Shown here: one piece after another, positions 24,961 to 36,920 of the stretch
Numbering within the stretch: position 1 is the stretch's first letter
Layout: every line of letters starts with the position of its first letter
Source: Arenicola marina
Taxonomy: Eukaryota > Annelida > Polychaeta > Arenicolidae
Assembly: GCA_964019135.1 (NCBI GenBank)
Contig: OZ025248.1
Coordinates: 40,479,670-40,543,669, forward strand
DNA: 64,000 nt
Reading direction: 5' to 3'
The notes under the pieces: generated by a model
What the model saw: the letters and a program-made list of their open reading frames with translations, nothing else
Databases searched by the model: none
Told to the model about the DNA's origin: nothing
Made by a program: the position numbers and the translations under genes

Positions 24961-26609
24961 TCAGATGATAGAACCTGAAAGAGCTATACTGAAAAGTTTC
25001 AAGATCAAAACGGGTAGACATAGACTGTAATAAACTGTAATACGATACTTTCTCTGCTTTTGTAACGTATAGCAGTACCTAATATGCCATATAGGTAAAA
25101 CTTATTTAAAACCTGTTTACTTCAAATAACAACACAGACTGAAGTGAAAATTAATTGGTGAGATACTGAGTTCGGTCCTATGATCATTAATAAAGCAAAA
25201 CTGGCATGCAACAACTACAGGTTAAGCCAATATGCTATTCAAAAGGTCACTAGCAGATTGTGTGATACACTTCATATGTTAACAATATGGAATTCATAAC
25301 TGTATTTTCACTGAATGGTTACAATATCATAATGCCCCATAATTAAACCATGAAGATAACATTCCACTTGAACCAAATAAGACTAAATTAGACTAAAACG
25401 ACGAAACCAATTTGCCAGGCTAAAATAGTCTCCTTTACAATAAAATAAAAACAATTCTTTTGTGTGAAACAAATACGAAACTTTTTGTTTGATTTTTGAA
25501 GTGAAAAATATATCATACAGAGCATGTTGATCAATGTTAATACCACACATCAAACCAAATATCAAACCAAATGTATAAAACCATGAAATTATGAAAGGAA
25601 CATGCTATACAATTTGAGGTTTTGAAGAAAAACAAGCCTACATAGTAAGACAAGGTTATATATTTAATAGGATATTGATTAATAGGGGCTAATTCATAAA
25701 GCATGCAATTAGCCACATTTCCACATTGCTCCAACTTTAAGATTTTATAGTTTCCAGTAGTTTGACCAAATCTCAGACCAAAAGAATATTAAACCCTGAA
25801 AGTATTTAGCCACTCTAATTAGCAAACATACTGTAGGTCGGGCACTAGTCTCGTAGAACACAGTTCCAGCGCCCTCTGTTGGCAAAGAAAAGTGGCAAGG
25901 AATATTTAACACGGCGGTGATCGGTCAATAAATAAATTTATTGTAATGTGCAGTGTAAATAATGTGTTAGCGTTTGAGTACTTTATTCGTTACCGTTTTA
26001 TGGTATACAATTTAATTATTAAAGACTTGACATAAGATATTTCGACCGGTGTTTGGGGGATACATTTTTGGTGCCGCCGAAATTTGTTCCGAACATGTCT
26101 CATGGGGGCTGTTACGCAAAATGAAAGTCCTAAGCTATGCTTGAAATGAACTTACACTTTACTACATATGCATCCATGTTTCCTTGCGCTCGCTATTAAA
26201 TCAAAGAATAGGGTTTTATTTGCAGTTTCTTCCGGGGAAGCTCTCGTGTTCCAAACAAGAATAACTAAATCAGTGATCAACGTACCATACCCGTTAGCAT
26301 TCGAGTAAATTGCAGTAATCTACTGGTTCAACCACTGGACATCACCAAGGGATGATAGCATGCCTGCTGAAGCAGCATGTGAGACAAATGCTAAGCCAAT
26401 GAAATTGGAAGCAGAACATTAATAGGAATGACGGAAAGGCATTGCTCAAACTTACTTTGATTCAGTGCTAGGCGCACATACCTACCCGCATGCAGGTTGC
26501 ACAAACCACACGTCTGCAATGTAATTATTAAGCTGTTAATGGACGCGTATTATGGTACTTGCACTTATGACCGAATTGCCTTAGTGTCTAACATTTTATT
26601 TCTTTATAG
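24960..26609. other. Distal intron 2, no gene seen
   Basis: AT-rich DNA without repeats I can support. The last bases form the exon 3 acceptor ('attttatttctttatag' ending at 26609). The ATG at 26497, in frame with the peptide exon, lies upstream of this acceptor and is read as intronic. Confidence 0.5.
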
Positions 26610-28005
26610 GAGCAGCAATGGTGATGACGTAATGACACAGCCCGGAGGAGGCGAAGAATGGCGTGACGCTGCCCGGGCTGGGTCCCTGGCTCTGGGAGCA
26701 GTTCAGATAGAGACCGGAAGGTGCATGGCGAGTTTATGTACGAGACTTTCGGGTTGGGCTCTCCTTCAGTGCTATAACGCTCGCTGCCGCCCAGCAACCT
26801 GGATTTCCACCGGCAAACCGCGATGTGCGGAAGCAAACTGCCTTGGCGGAAGTACAGTGACGTCATCGCAATGTCCACCAGGCGCTTGTCCAAACCGCGT
26901 CCTTGGCAACGGCGGTTTAGATGGCCATAACGACGACGGCAAAGAGATTGTGGGAGTGTCCGACGTCGGAGGCGTGTCTGGATACGACGACGCCGTCTCT
27001 GGATACGATGACGACGTCTCTGGATACGGCGGCGGCGACTCCGGACGTGATGGCATCTTGCGGCATGCTTGGGCCGAAGCCATTCTGAAATCCGGTTCCG
27101 GGGATGACGACGAAGGAGCTGGCGGCGTGTGGTCGAAGGACCCTCAGGAGGGGCAAGAATATATGGGCGACATGAACGAGCAGGAGGAGAACGAAGGAGA
27201 GGTGGGCGAGATCGAGGAGAACAAGAAAGGAAAGAAGTGGGGCTCTAGGATCAAGGCCGTCGGGTTTGCCAAACGCCTCCTGGATTCCGCCGCTGTGGAC
27301 GAGTCGCGGGAGGAGACCGACAAGCGTTGGGCGACCCGCTATAGGGGGGCGAGCGGGGCGCTCGAGAAGAAGTGGACGTCAAGGGAGTATCCGGAGCCGA
27401 CGATAACCCAAGTGAGACGCCGCCAGGGCAGAATGGACAACTTGGACGGCAAGCCGCCAGGGTCACGGGCTGAGTCCACCGGGGACGGCCTCAACCGGCA
27501 GTTCAAACGCTGGGGGTCTCGCATACCCACGGGGATCACGAAGCGTTGGGGGTCTCGAGTTATGAGCGGTTTCAATCAGGCAGACAAGCGATGGGGTTCT
27601 CGGGTAATGAACGGTTTCAATCAGGCAGACAAACGATGGGGCTCTCGGGTAATGAGCGGCTTCAATCAGGCAGATAAGCGATGGGGGTCTCGTGTTATGA
27701 GCGGATTCAATCAGGCGGGAAAGCGATGGGGGTCTCGCGTAATGAACGGTTTCAATCAGGCAGACAAACGTTGGGGGTCTCGAGTTATGAGCGGATTCAA
27801 TCAGGCAGATAAGAAATGGGGGTCTCGCGTAATGAACGGTTTTAATCAGGCAGATAAGCGTTGGGGATCTCGAGTTATGAACGGTTTCAATCAGGCAGGC
27901 AAGCGATGGGATTCACGGTTGGCAACCAGTTTTAGCAGTCTGGCCAAGCGACCAAGGAACGCCAAGTTGCACTTGCAAGCATTGGCAAATGATCAGGAAC
28001 GTTGA
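26610..28005 (+). CDS. Neuropeptide precursor exon 3 (pedal peptide/orcokinin-like)
   Basis: This exon encodes residues 56-520 of the proposed precursor; the stop TGA is at 28003. In order: eight cysteines spaced C-x4-C-x10-C-x4-C-x12-C-x4-C-x10-C-x4-C (residues 94-149), an acidic Gly/Asp spacer with VSGYDD repeats, then peptides between KR or KK sites. These are WGSRIKAVGFA (from residue 266), WATRYRGASGALE, a WTSR peptide, WGSRIPTGIT, eight 15-residue units of WGSRVM(S/N)GFNQA(D/G)KR (residues 367-486) and WDSRLATSFSSLA. Prohormone convertases would release them in the secretory pathway. The central (M/V)xGF core resembles pedal peptide/orcokinin-type peptides; the family call is by similarity of motif and layout, not by a search. 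Two of the eight units end Gly before KR and would be C-terminally amidated. The receptor is unknown. Confidence 0.85.
27541..27900 (+). repeat. Eight 45-bp coding units of the peptide precursor
   Basis: Eight in-frame 45-bp units each encode KR/KK plus a 13-residue peptide. Most differences between units are silent or switch Ser/Asn in M(S/N)GF and Asp/Gly before the dibasic site. This points to expansion by unequal exchange with purifying selection on the peptide. Confidence 0.9.
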
Positions 28006-28084
28006 CTGTAACAATCTGCATGATTAACTGAAGAAATTGTTATGGCAAATCCCATACTGTATGTACTGTATTATACGCCCAGAA

Positions 28085-28090
28085 ATTAAA
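28085..28090 (+). promoter_or_regulatory. Likely polyadenylation signal ATTAAA
   Basis: ATTAAA lies 80 bp after the neuropeptide stop codon and is followed by a T-rich stretch. It is the first polyA-signal-like hexamer downstream; use is inferred. Confidence 0.4.
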
Positions 28091-28099
28091 TCCTTCATC

Positions 28100-30900
28100 A
28101 TTAATTGTCTCGCTCGTCACGAAGCATATTAAAAGAGTTCTAATTGGAGAGATTGTGTTTGGAACTGTTATGAAATTCAGGCTAACTGGGTGATCAATAG
28201 ACACCTACCGCAGTATGCTTTATAATTAGTTATCCGTTTAAAATGCAGCAAAACGGGAGCGGGTCAGAACGCTGCATCAAACTTTATTCTAAATGGCATC
28301 GATTTTTCCTTATTAGTATTAATTAGCAGACGTGAAACAAACACGAAGATGTTTCACATTGGGAGGTATTCTTGGTATTCTTGGCAATGTAACATAAAGC
28401 GGCTAGCGAGATGCTACCTATAATATTTCAAGCTTGGCGTAATTGACAATCCAAAAGACGACCCATTTGACCTTGACTTGTAACTTCTTCAGTTGAAAAC
28501 TCTTTTTGTCAAAGAGGCCCAAGAATGCATTCCCAGAACTAGCTTCAACCTGCAGGTTCTCGCTCAAGGACATAAGTCTACAGTGGGCACCTCTGTCAAC
28601 CGCCATGCAACACCCTTATTCCTTCGCTCAGTAACTGGTTTATTTCTTCACTCAAGTTCGCACAGCTTGCCGATGATATCCTCAAAAAAAACCATTCAGC
28701 CGGTTCCCTCATTAAATTACAAATAGTACTGGCTCTTATGTCACAAATCCGCCCTTACTTTTGATCACATGGAACGCCTCGTATGATTTACGAATAGAAA
28801 ATGACTTCATTCAGTCAGCGTCTGCTGTGGATGCCATTTTGATAGCTTCGACGTATCAAACAGGTGTTGATGAGATCCGGGAATTACACCAAATTTGTAC
28901 CGGTGTTATTATCGCTATGATATCTAATTATAACTATTAAATGATTCTTGTTTCGAATTGAAGTGCTGTCCCTATTAATTACGGCATAAGCAAAATGTAT
29001 CATAAGTGTGCACTTCTGCCATGATACAAAGAGCAGATAGTTTTGCCCCATAATAAAGTGCAGGCCTTCAATTAGGCAACACGAAGCCTTGTTCATCCAA
29101 CGTGCTGGACAGTTCTGTCGTGGTCAAATTAAGAAACCTGAACCGCAACAAGTCAGCATTTGTGAGCCAATAATTCTGGCAAAATTACGCAGGAAAGAAG
29201 CTTGCATGGTAAGTGTTGTGCGTCACTGGAAACTGGCGTTTCTGTGACGGCGCGTTTGAACTATACTGGGCGTGGACGTTTCGCCCTGGTGCCTAAAAGG
29301 GCGACTTGCCCCATTCCAGCAGGCTGGACCTGAACATGGCGCTCTGGCCTGGTGCCCCACCTGCACGGCCGGTGTCCTTCTACAGATCCACAGAAGATGT
29401 CACTATTACTTTCGCAATAATGTAGCCAAGGATTGTGTATTGAAAATAAATGTGCAACATGTACGCTTTTTGCCGAGCCCAAAAGCAACGTTAGTGGGAA
29501 AACTGAGAAAATAACGCATGATGACGCACGTATTTCCATATGAACATTCACCTTGCATTTCGGAGTTTCCCAATTTTGTGAACTAGGATCCTACTCGCCC
29601 TATTGAAATTAGATGAACATATTCATTAATAATAATTGAATAATGTATGATATGCTCACATATGCACCAATAACTAGATAGAACCCCGTATTCACCAATG
29701 ATAGAATAGACCTCCATATTCACCAAATCTATATGTATGATAGACCCACGTACTCACCAATATACGGTGAAACAGGTCTAGTTATTCACCAATCATATAA
29801 TAAACCCCTATATTCACCATATATAATTTATCCGCAACGTGAGAGGTTTACATATGCCTAAAAGTTTAGTAAATGGTATGCAATAATTTATCAATTACAT
29901 GTACATGCATATGATTGGCTATTTTATTCACCTACTATAATAGTACCTTGTGTGGAATTATTTACCAATTATATGCTTGGCTACTTTATTCACATACTAT
30001 CGTGTCTACGTATTTACCATTTCAAATATAATTCAAGATTACCAACAACGCCCCTACAAATGATGATGGTATATCCACCATACACCATGGGATTTACGCT
30101 GGTGTTATGGAGTTAAAGCGGGTGTCCAACGTAAGCTAACCGTGATCGGAACCGACAGTTTACATCTTAAAGGCAATTTTACTAGTGTTAGCGCTTTGTT
30201 TCGGCCGACTAGTAAGGAGAAAACAAATAAGCCAACCCTCCCCCATCAATGCCCAGCCGCGCCATTTTTCCGGAGAAAGTGACGTATATTGTGACCCTTC
30301 ATGTGGCGCCGCCTTACGTTAGAACCGGGTTGAGTTGCAGAGTACGATCGACCTCCGCAAATAATTTATTGCGGGCATATCCACTAAATAATTAACCCTA
30401 ATTTTGAAATAACGGCCCACTCTAAATAGTGTAAAATACTGATAAATAAAGGATAATTATTATGCATCGATATTTGCGGGTTATCCGTACGTATTTCAGA
30501 AGAATCGTCGGCCAGAATTGAACATTATGATGCGGAACTACTCTCGCTGAGGCGGTCGATCGCGTCCATCGCATAACGGGGGACTCTGACCAGGGCATCA
30601 GGATGTGACTTCATTGAGCCTTCTCGCCAACCTCCAGGGTCGCAATCTTATGTAGTGCACGATGGGACGCAAAATTAGCATAGAGTTTGGGCTCGCAACG
30701 TCGCTAGATTTGAAATAAACATCTTCCTCACTCCCTCATAAGGTGCAGATTTATAGCAATCGTACAACATGGCACTTATAACGTATAAATGCGACCTGGT
30801 GTGACCGAAGGCAACGCAAGTATAAGACAACCGTGCCATAAGTTCATAATGCATCCATATAAGTCACATGGGAAATGGGGGATGGCGCGTGTGCGCTCCA
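28100..30900. other. Intergenic stretch, no gene seen
   Basis: Contains a degenerate approximately 38-bp repeat around 'tattcaccaat' (29640-30030) and the inverted partner (30110-30260) of the 9.5-kb repeat. A short open frame at 29272-29514 lacks any recognisable domain. Confidence 0.4.
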
Positions 30901-30949
30901 GGTTTGACGTTATGCCAGATCTGTCGTGATAAGCTGCGATCTACAACAG

Positions 30950-31800
30950 TCATGTCGATGTCACACTGCCATATACAACAGTCACCTTACAGTTCCATCT
31001 GCAACAGTGATCTTACACTGCCATGTCACACTGCCATATACAACAGTCATCTTACACTGCCATCTGCAACAGTCATCTAGCACTGCCATCTGCCATAGTC
31101 ATCTTACACTGTCATCTGCAACAATCATCTTACCCTGCCATTTGCAACAGTCATCTTACACCGCCATCTGCAACGGTCATCTTACACTGCCATCTACAAC
31201 AGTCATCTTACAATCCATGTACAACAGTCATCTTACACTGCCATCTGCAACACCCATCTTACACTGCCATCTGCAACAGTCATCTTACACTGCCACCTGC
31301 AACAGTCATCTCACATTGCCATCTGCAACAGTCATCTTACACTGCCATCTGCAACAGTCATCTTACACTCCCATCTGCAACAGTCATCCTACACTCGCAG
31401 CTGCAACAGTCATCTTACACTGCCATCGGCAACTGTCATCTTAAACTGCCACATGCAACAGTCATCTTACATTGCCATCTGCAGCAGTCATCTTACACTG
31501 CCATCTACAACAGCCATCTTACATTGCCATCTGCAACAGTCATCTTACATTGTCATCTGCAGCCGTCATCTTACCTTGCCATATACAGTCATCTTACACT
31601 GCCATCTGCAACAGTCATCTTACACTGCCATCTGCAACAGTCATCTTACCCTGTCATCTACAACAGTTATCTTACACTGCCATCTGCAAGTCATCTTACA
31701 CTGCCATCTGCAATAGTCATCTTACATTGCCATCTACAACAGTCATCTTACACTGCCATGTCGCATTACCATATGCAACGGTCATCTTACACTGGGATAT
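30950..31800. repeat. 26-bp minisatellite, about 30 copies
   Basis: The unit is 'cagtcatcttacactgccat' plus 'ctgcaa'. As 26 is not a multiple of 3, the frames shift between units yet stay open with a 78-bp period. The resulting His/Leu/Ser-rich frames are artefacts. Confidence 0.9.
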
Positions 31801-31944
31801 CACACTGCCCTATTGCAGTGACCATATCACCCACCCACACTGCCTTGCATGTCTCACTAGCACACTACCATGCTGCACTGTCACACTGAGATCTTACATC
31901 GTCTTCGTTCACTGACAGGTTACACCCACACCATCAGCCCTCAT

Positions 31945-32410
31945 AAGGCATCTGGTTGGTCAGCCACCCGGCCTCAGGTTGGTCAACCACCCGGCCTCAG
32001 GTTTGCCGCCCACCCGGCCTCAGGTTGGTCCACCAACCGGCCTCAGGTTGGCCAACCATGCGTCCCCTCAGGTTGGCCAACGACCCGTCCCCTCAGGTTG
32101 GTTGACCACCCGGCCTCATGTTGGCCAACCACCCGGCCTCAGGCACGTCAACCACCCGACCTCAGGTTTGTATGTCAACCTCACGGTCTCAGGTTGATCA
32201 ACAACTCGGCCTCAGGTTTGTATGTCAACCTCACGACCTTAGGTTGATCAACCACCAGGCCTTAGGTTGGGGAACCACCCGGCCTCAGGTTGGTTGACCA
32301 CCCTGCCTTAGGGTGGCCAACCACTCGGCCTTAGCTTGGCCAACCACCCGGCCTCAGGTTGGCCAACCACCCCGCCTCAGATTGGTCAACCCCTCGGCAT
32401 TAGGTCGGCC
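31945..32410. repeat. 23-bp minisatellite, about 20 copies
   Basis: The unit is 'ggttggtcaaccacccggcc' plus 'tca'; each unit contains the near-palindrome ggttgg(t/c)caacc. It begins within 150 bp of the end of the 26-bp array. Confidence 0.85.
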
Positions 32411-32819
32411 AACCGGTTTGTCATTCCGCTTTTCCGATGTAAAACATTTATTTGGGGTCAGTCAGGTTTGTAACGTGAGGTAATATATCAATAAGAATCA
32501 CTGTATGTACATACATACATGGAATTGGAATAACTGAGCACCGGACGGAGTTCTATGAATCATGTTGTAATCCTATAGTTCGAGAGAAGCCGGCTAGCAT
32601 TATTTCTCGTCGCCTGTGACTCAGTCACTTTAAATGCTGCCATGCCATGCGGTTGTTTTGGCTATCCCAGTTTGTTCTGCAGCCCACCGATTGCAATGCC
32701 GCGCTAGTATAGATATCGCACTGATTCACTGACTCCTGCGGCAAATCTGTCAAACTAGGCTGCCATATTCGGCGAAATACCAATGACGGGCGGAGTCAAA
32801 GGTTGACGAGTGTGTTTTC

Positions 32820-33000
32820 CTGGCACCCGATGACCGAGACGCAGCGGGGTGGGGGTGGGAGTGGATGGGCGTGGGCACAACGGTGCGGGGCACATCGGTG
32901 CGATTTGGGTGGGAAGGGAGGAGGAGGAGGGAGGAAGAGGAGGATGAGGAGGAGGAAGAGGAAGGAGGGGGAGGGGGAGGAGGAGGAGCCGAGGGTGAGG
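32820..33000. repeat. G-rich tract and (GGA)n purine-rich repeat
   Basis: Low-complexity (gga/gag)n tract at 32915-32995. A frame that runs on through 33005-33115 (non-repetitive, ending near a GTAGGT) is possible coding sequence, but no acceptor or domain supports it. Confidence 0.5.
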
Positions 33001-33239
33001 TATTATAAGTTGGTGCTGATGACCGGTCCGCAAAGTGACCTCATCGCCGTCATGAATAACGCAGAAGAACTTGTTGCTAGAGACAACAGCGGAACAATCC
33101 GTGTATTAGGTAGGTCTATACAACCGACCAGATCGGGGCGCGGCCGCCGCTGGTCTGCCAGCGTGGACACCGCTTTGAAGGCAAACCTAGCCTGGGCTGG
33201 TGGGCGGTTACCCACACCAGGGAATATATAGCGGGGGGT

Positions 33240-34915
33240 GGGTATAGCGGCGTGTGTATCGGATGCGAGGGGGAGGTGTTGCTAGTACTGTAGTAGGAAG
33301 GAGGTGGTAGCGGGTGGCGCGGGACAAGCCGCCGGCACACGCCTGTGCCGCCACCCTCGCCTGTAAATCCCCAGAAGGGCGGTCAGGGGCAAGTGTTTGA
33401 CATTCATCTGTCCTCGGGGTGGTATTCCAGCGCCGCCCTCTCTGACATCTGTGACGTCATCGGTCGCTGCCTCTTCCTCTTCCTCCTTCCGTGATGTCCG
33501 GGCGAGCGGGCCATCCAGGCAGTGGGAGGGAGGGAGGGGACGGGGTGGGACGGGAAGGTGAGGAAGTGGGTATTCGTACTTTATACATTTTATCGCGACA
33601 ACTATAAACATTACGGGGCAGAAAAAACGATGCCTTTGTCGTATATATAATCCTTCAATTATAGTTGTGTTCGTTGTGTTTTAGACAGAATCTACTTGTA
33701 ACCGAGGGAAGGGCTCGTCCTTTAGTGTGTCAAATGCGATACGGATATTAATGCTGTTCGCTGCTGACTGTGGCACGCGTATTGCATATTACATTACGAG
33801 GCCCGGATCCAAAGGGGTGGATTTGGGATATTTGCCTCCGCCCCTCCCCCCCCCCCCCTCCCCCACCTCCCCGCCAGACAGCATTTAGCGGATGTCATTT
33901 TATAATATAAAAAAATGATTTTTGAGGGGATATGCCTATTTGGTTCAGGAAACAACCAAAAATATATGGAATTAGACAACCACTCCCCCACTTCCCCGCC
34001 CATCCAACGGTTTTGCAAATATTTATTACATAACAACCAGAGCAAACACCATGAGTGCTTTCTGCAAAGAAACCCGACACGCAGTGGTCGCCAGATTACA
34101 TTCAACTTATCGCTCCTTGTGTCGCAACTACGCAATAAGGTCTCACACGACGAACGCCCACGCCGACACGATAGTTTGGGGAAACCTTTCAAGGTCGCTA
34201 ACAAGCAAGGACGTCACTGCACTTACGCTAGCTGCAGTCACGTGAGTGTCGAAGCCTTAGGATTCTTGAGTGAAACGTCAATTCGATAATCTTTGTAAAT
34301 ACTTTTCTTGGGGGTCGTGATTGAGGTAGAACGGCCAGCCCCATAGAAAAAGGGGTAAAGTTGCTCCCGACAACGGCGCCTGCGTAAAACCTGTCTTTCT
34401 GTAGCGTCGTCTGGGGCGGTGGGGGTTGGAGGGCAGGGGAAACTATTGGACGCATACCTACCCTACTTAACCGTCGCGTTCAGAGAACAAAATGGAACTG
34501 TAGGGGAGCAATAACATTGCAATTTAATCATTGCTGTGGGCTGACCCGCTTCATGCTGTGTGCTGAGCCCTACCGGTTTGTGTTCTAACCCGCATTGTAA
34601 CATGCACGTCACCTCTTTGACTAAAGTTTTCTCAAACTTACATGGATATAGTCATGAAAGCGATTTCATCAAGTAAACGATCACTAGATAATGATCACTA
34701 GATATGTTATAAAAATTATCATTTACATCTGTTTTGAGCTACTAAACATTTTGCGAATGTACCATCATCTTGATGGTTCTTATCGAAGAACATATCAAAT
34801 TTAAGCATTTGCATATAGTTATTCTTATGTCGTTAATATATGAAGTATCACACAATATGTTATTGATTATTTTGCAAGTACATTTGCTTGTTGTTGCGTT
34901 TTCGGTACCTGTTTT
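33240..34915. other. Intergenic stretch, no gene seen
   Basis: C-rich tract at 33840-33870. Overlapping open frames on both strands at 33790-34290 have no recognisable domain. No tidy repeats were seen. Confidence 0.35.
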
Positions 34916-34919
34916 ATTG

Positions 34920-35245
34920 TCATTGTCTCAAAGAAAAGATTTCTTGGGCGTCGTAATGCATTTTTGATTGTAATTTGGATTCTAGCGTCCCTATCATACC
35001 TCTTCCCTCGAGTTTATTTTTTATTCGTCCAAACAGGAGTACAGAATTCTTATTAAATTCAACTTTTAATCCAGATACTTCGTAATACGTGTCAAACATC
35101 TTGAGAACTTGGCTGAGGACCGGTTCGAAATATATAATCACACGAGAGTAGATCTTGATGTTTATCGCAGAGATTCCTGCTGCTAAAATAAAAATACAAG
35201 GGGGAAGCTGACAGCCTTGCCGGAGATATCCTCTGTTTATTTGGA
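34920..35245 (-). pseudogene. LINE reverse-transcriptase fragment (L1/Tx1-like)
   Basis: On the minus strand, a reading starting near 35240 gives GFQINRGYLRQGCQLPPCIF then ILAAGISAI. This matches the RT motif R-Q-G-C-x-L-x-P-x-x-F-I-L-A-A-E of L1/Tx1-type non-LTR elements. It continues to YYEVSGLKVEFNKNSVLLFG, the conserved region after the catalytic box. The expected (Y/F)ADD segment between the two is missing, so an internal deletion is likely. No flanking ends were recognised. Confidence 0.55.
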
Positions 35246-35480
35246 AACCACTAATTATCCAACCGTATTTTTTTACATTGCCGGGTTCATGGTTGCAACG
35301 TAACCCTCAATGCCAAATTTTGTGCCGGATGAATTAAAAAAAGAGACACTTTTCACTGACCCATGTTGCTGACTCGATAAAACTGTCCAATGTAGCGTCA
35401 TACAGAGATAGTGGACAAATTACGATAGTGTACACGAATACACGAACAAGAGAAACAAACGGTTGGAGAGGGATAAGCGA

Positions 35481-36920
35481 TTTATTTGGAAACATTTTAC
35501 TGGCCAGTCTTTGTTTTAAGAGTCAAGGATCGAGAATATGCCATGGTTGCTATGATCCGTCCGTGCCTGGGTTGTTGTCACTGTTGTCGTCACTGAAGAA
35601 ATTATTGTTACCATTGCAATCAGTCGATTTATTCAGAATTTCACGTAACCATGTGTTCATATAAACTTGATGAATAAGGATTATTAACAATACGTAATGT
35701 ACATCACAACACATACTCATATAGATCAAGGGCGTATGCAGAAATTCTTGAAAGGTGGGGGGCCAATAACAAAAATTGGCGACCGACGTCCGAGGGGGGG
35801 GGGGGCACACCAATGGGATCATGCTACCAGGGGGCGGGGGCGGAACCAAATTGCGACCAAGGTGTCCATTACTTTTTGACGACCGGGGGGGGGGGTGGCG
35901 CAGAACTTGAAAAGGGGGCCACAGACATACTTTAGGGTGTGAAAGTGGGGGTAGGTGCCACCCCCCCCCTGGACAAAGAGCTTTGCCTGCCATCAATTCA
36001 GAGGGGCATGTTCTTCACTGATATCACCCAAGCAGTATGTGAAATCTGAAAACCCTGTAATGTTTCGTCGTTCGTTCTCAATTACATCACAGTTCATAGA
36101 TTCGTTGCCATTGCGACTTTATTTACATTCAAAAAGCAAATACTGCGTCATAAGTGCTACGCATTCAAAGAATATGTAAGGCTGTAATACTTAACAAATT
36201 AAAATGTCAGCTTCACACCGTTGCCTAAATTGGGGCCGGTTTTAAACTGGGTCATCTTAATGTAGTAAGTGGTTATGATAAAGTAAACGTCCATAATATA
36301 TATATATAAATTTATATTAATACATTCACCCGAAAATTAATGTCATGGTGTTGGTTGGGAAAGCGGGTGAACTATCGTACCTTCCACATTTGTTACTATG
36401 AACAGCATCCTGAAGATCACTGTGACTTTCCACAAAATACAGCACTGCAATAAAGTAAAAACAACCTATCAGATTCCGTAAGTGCACGTCATCGTCACCA
36501 GATGACGGTCCAAGTCGCACTGCCGCAATCTTCAGCTTCGACAGCCGCGACCAACACACTGGCCACCATGACCACCAACAACACTCGCAGCAGTGAAGGA
36601 CTCATTGTCGAGCTGAACTAAATCTTATGAAAGGAAAACGAAGTCGCTGTTAAATGCTAGAGCTGACATATGCACAGCAGCCCAGACCACGACTTCACGA
36701 AGACAGTGTGACATTTAGAACACAAAATTCAGCGTCAACGGCTTAGTGCTTAACTTTCTTAATGCACTATATACATCTCAGATATTTAATACGCGTAAAG
36801 CTTACCTTACAACTGGATAGCGTTTGAACTTCGGTTGTCCTGGGCGATGGATGCTATTTGTGACTGGCGACTGTTCCTTATATATCGGCGCTGCGCGTGC
36901 ATCACCAGTGTAATTTGCAT
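35481..36920 (-). pseudogene. Cysteine-rich peptide family, copy G1 (A type, decayed)
   Basis: This copy keeps every part of the family layout on the minus strand: octamer (36913-36920), TATA box (36876-36884), leader exon ending at 36806, coding exon from ATG 36605 with the family signal peptide MSPSLLRVLLVVMVASVLVA, an exon-3 segment from 36444, a 3' exon from 35592 and AATAAA (35486-35481). The mature part is much shorter and cysteine-poor compared with the whole copies, so I read it as broken, probably by one main event. Whether the remaining product is made is unknown. Upstream sequence (36.9-37.26 kb) is homologous to that of copy G3, so promoter and gene were duplicated together. Confidence 0.55.
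35725..35995. mobile_element. MITE-like G-rich element
   Basis: Begins 'caagggcgtatgcagaaatt' and contains several G runs, ending 'gacaaagagctttgcctgcc'. The layout resembles the 'ggggcggatctag' elements elsewhere in the window. Exact ends and family are uncertain. Confidence 0.35.

Larger units (their letters stand above)
1546..28005 (+). other. Three-exon neuropeptide precursor gene (coding span)
   Basis: This is a gene model joining coding exons 1546-1603, 15125-15233 and 26610-28005. Seen directly: exon 1 ends G|GTGAGT after one base of a codon (phase 1). Exon 2 follows a pyrimidine-rich 'cattcattgcag' acceptor, starts with the two bases that complete that codon, and ends AT|GTAAGT (phase 2). 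Exon 3 follows 'tttctttatag' and starts with the one base needed. Both junctions keep the frame open. The product would be 520 residues with an N-terminal signal peptide, which the large exon alone lacks. Introns are 13,521 and 11,376 bp, long because of satellite arrays. The joining is inference from phase, splice strength and the need for a signal peptide. An additional in-phase exon, or a different first exon, cannot be excluded. Confidence 0.6.

Noticed and set aside
26497-26609. ATG at 26497 as the start of the neuropeptide precursor
   Set aside because: The first 38 codons contain no signal peptide at their N-terminus and include a strong acceptor (tttctttatag) at 26609. The phase-matched upstream exons give a proper secretion signal.
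31023-31915. 288-codon open frame rich in His, Leu, Ser and Gln
   Set aside because: Product of the 26-bp minisatellite; equivalent open frames exist in other phases of the same strand.
32803-33231. 142-codon frame through the (GGA)n tract
   Set aside because: Most of it is low-complexity Gly/Arg/Glu. The non-repetitive part (33005-33115) ends near a weak GTAGGT donor but has no acceptor or recognisable domain.
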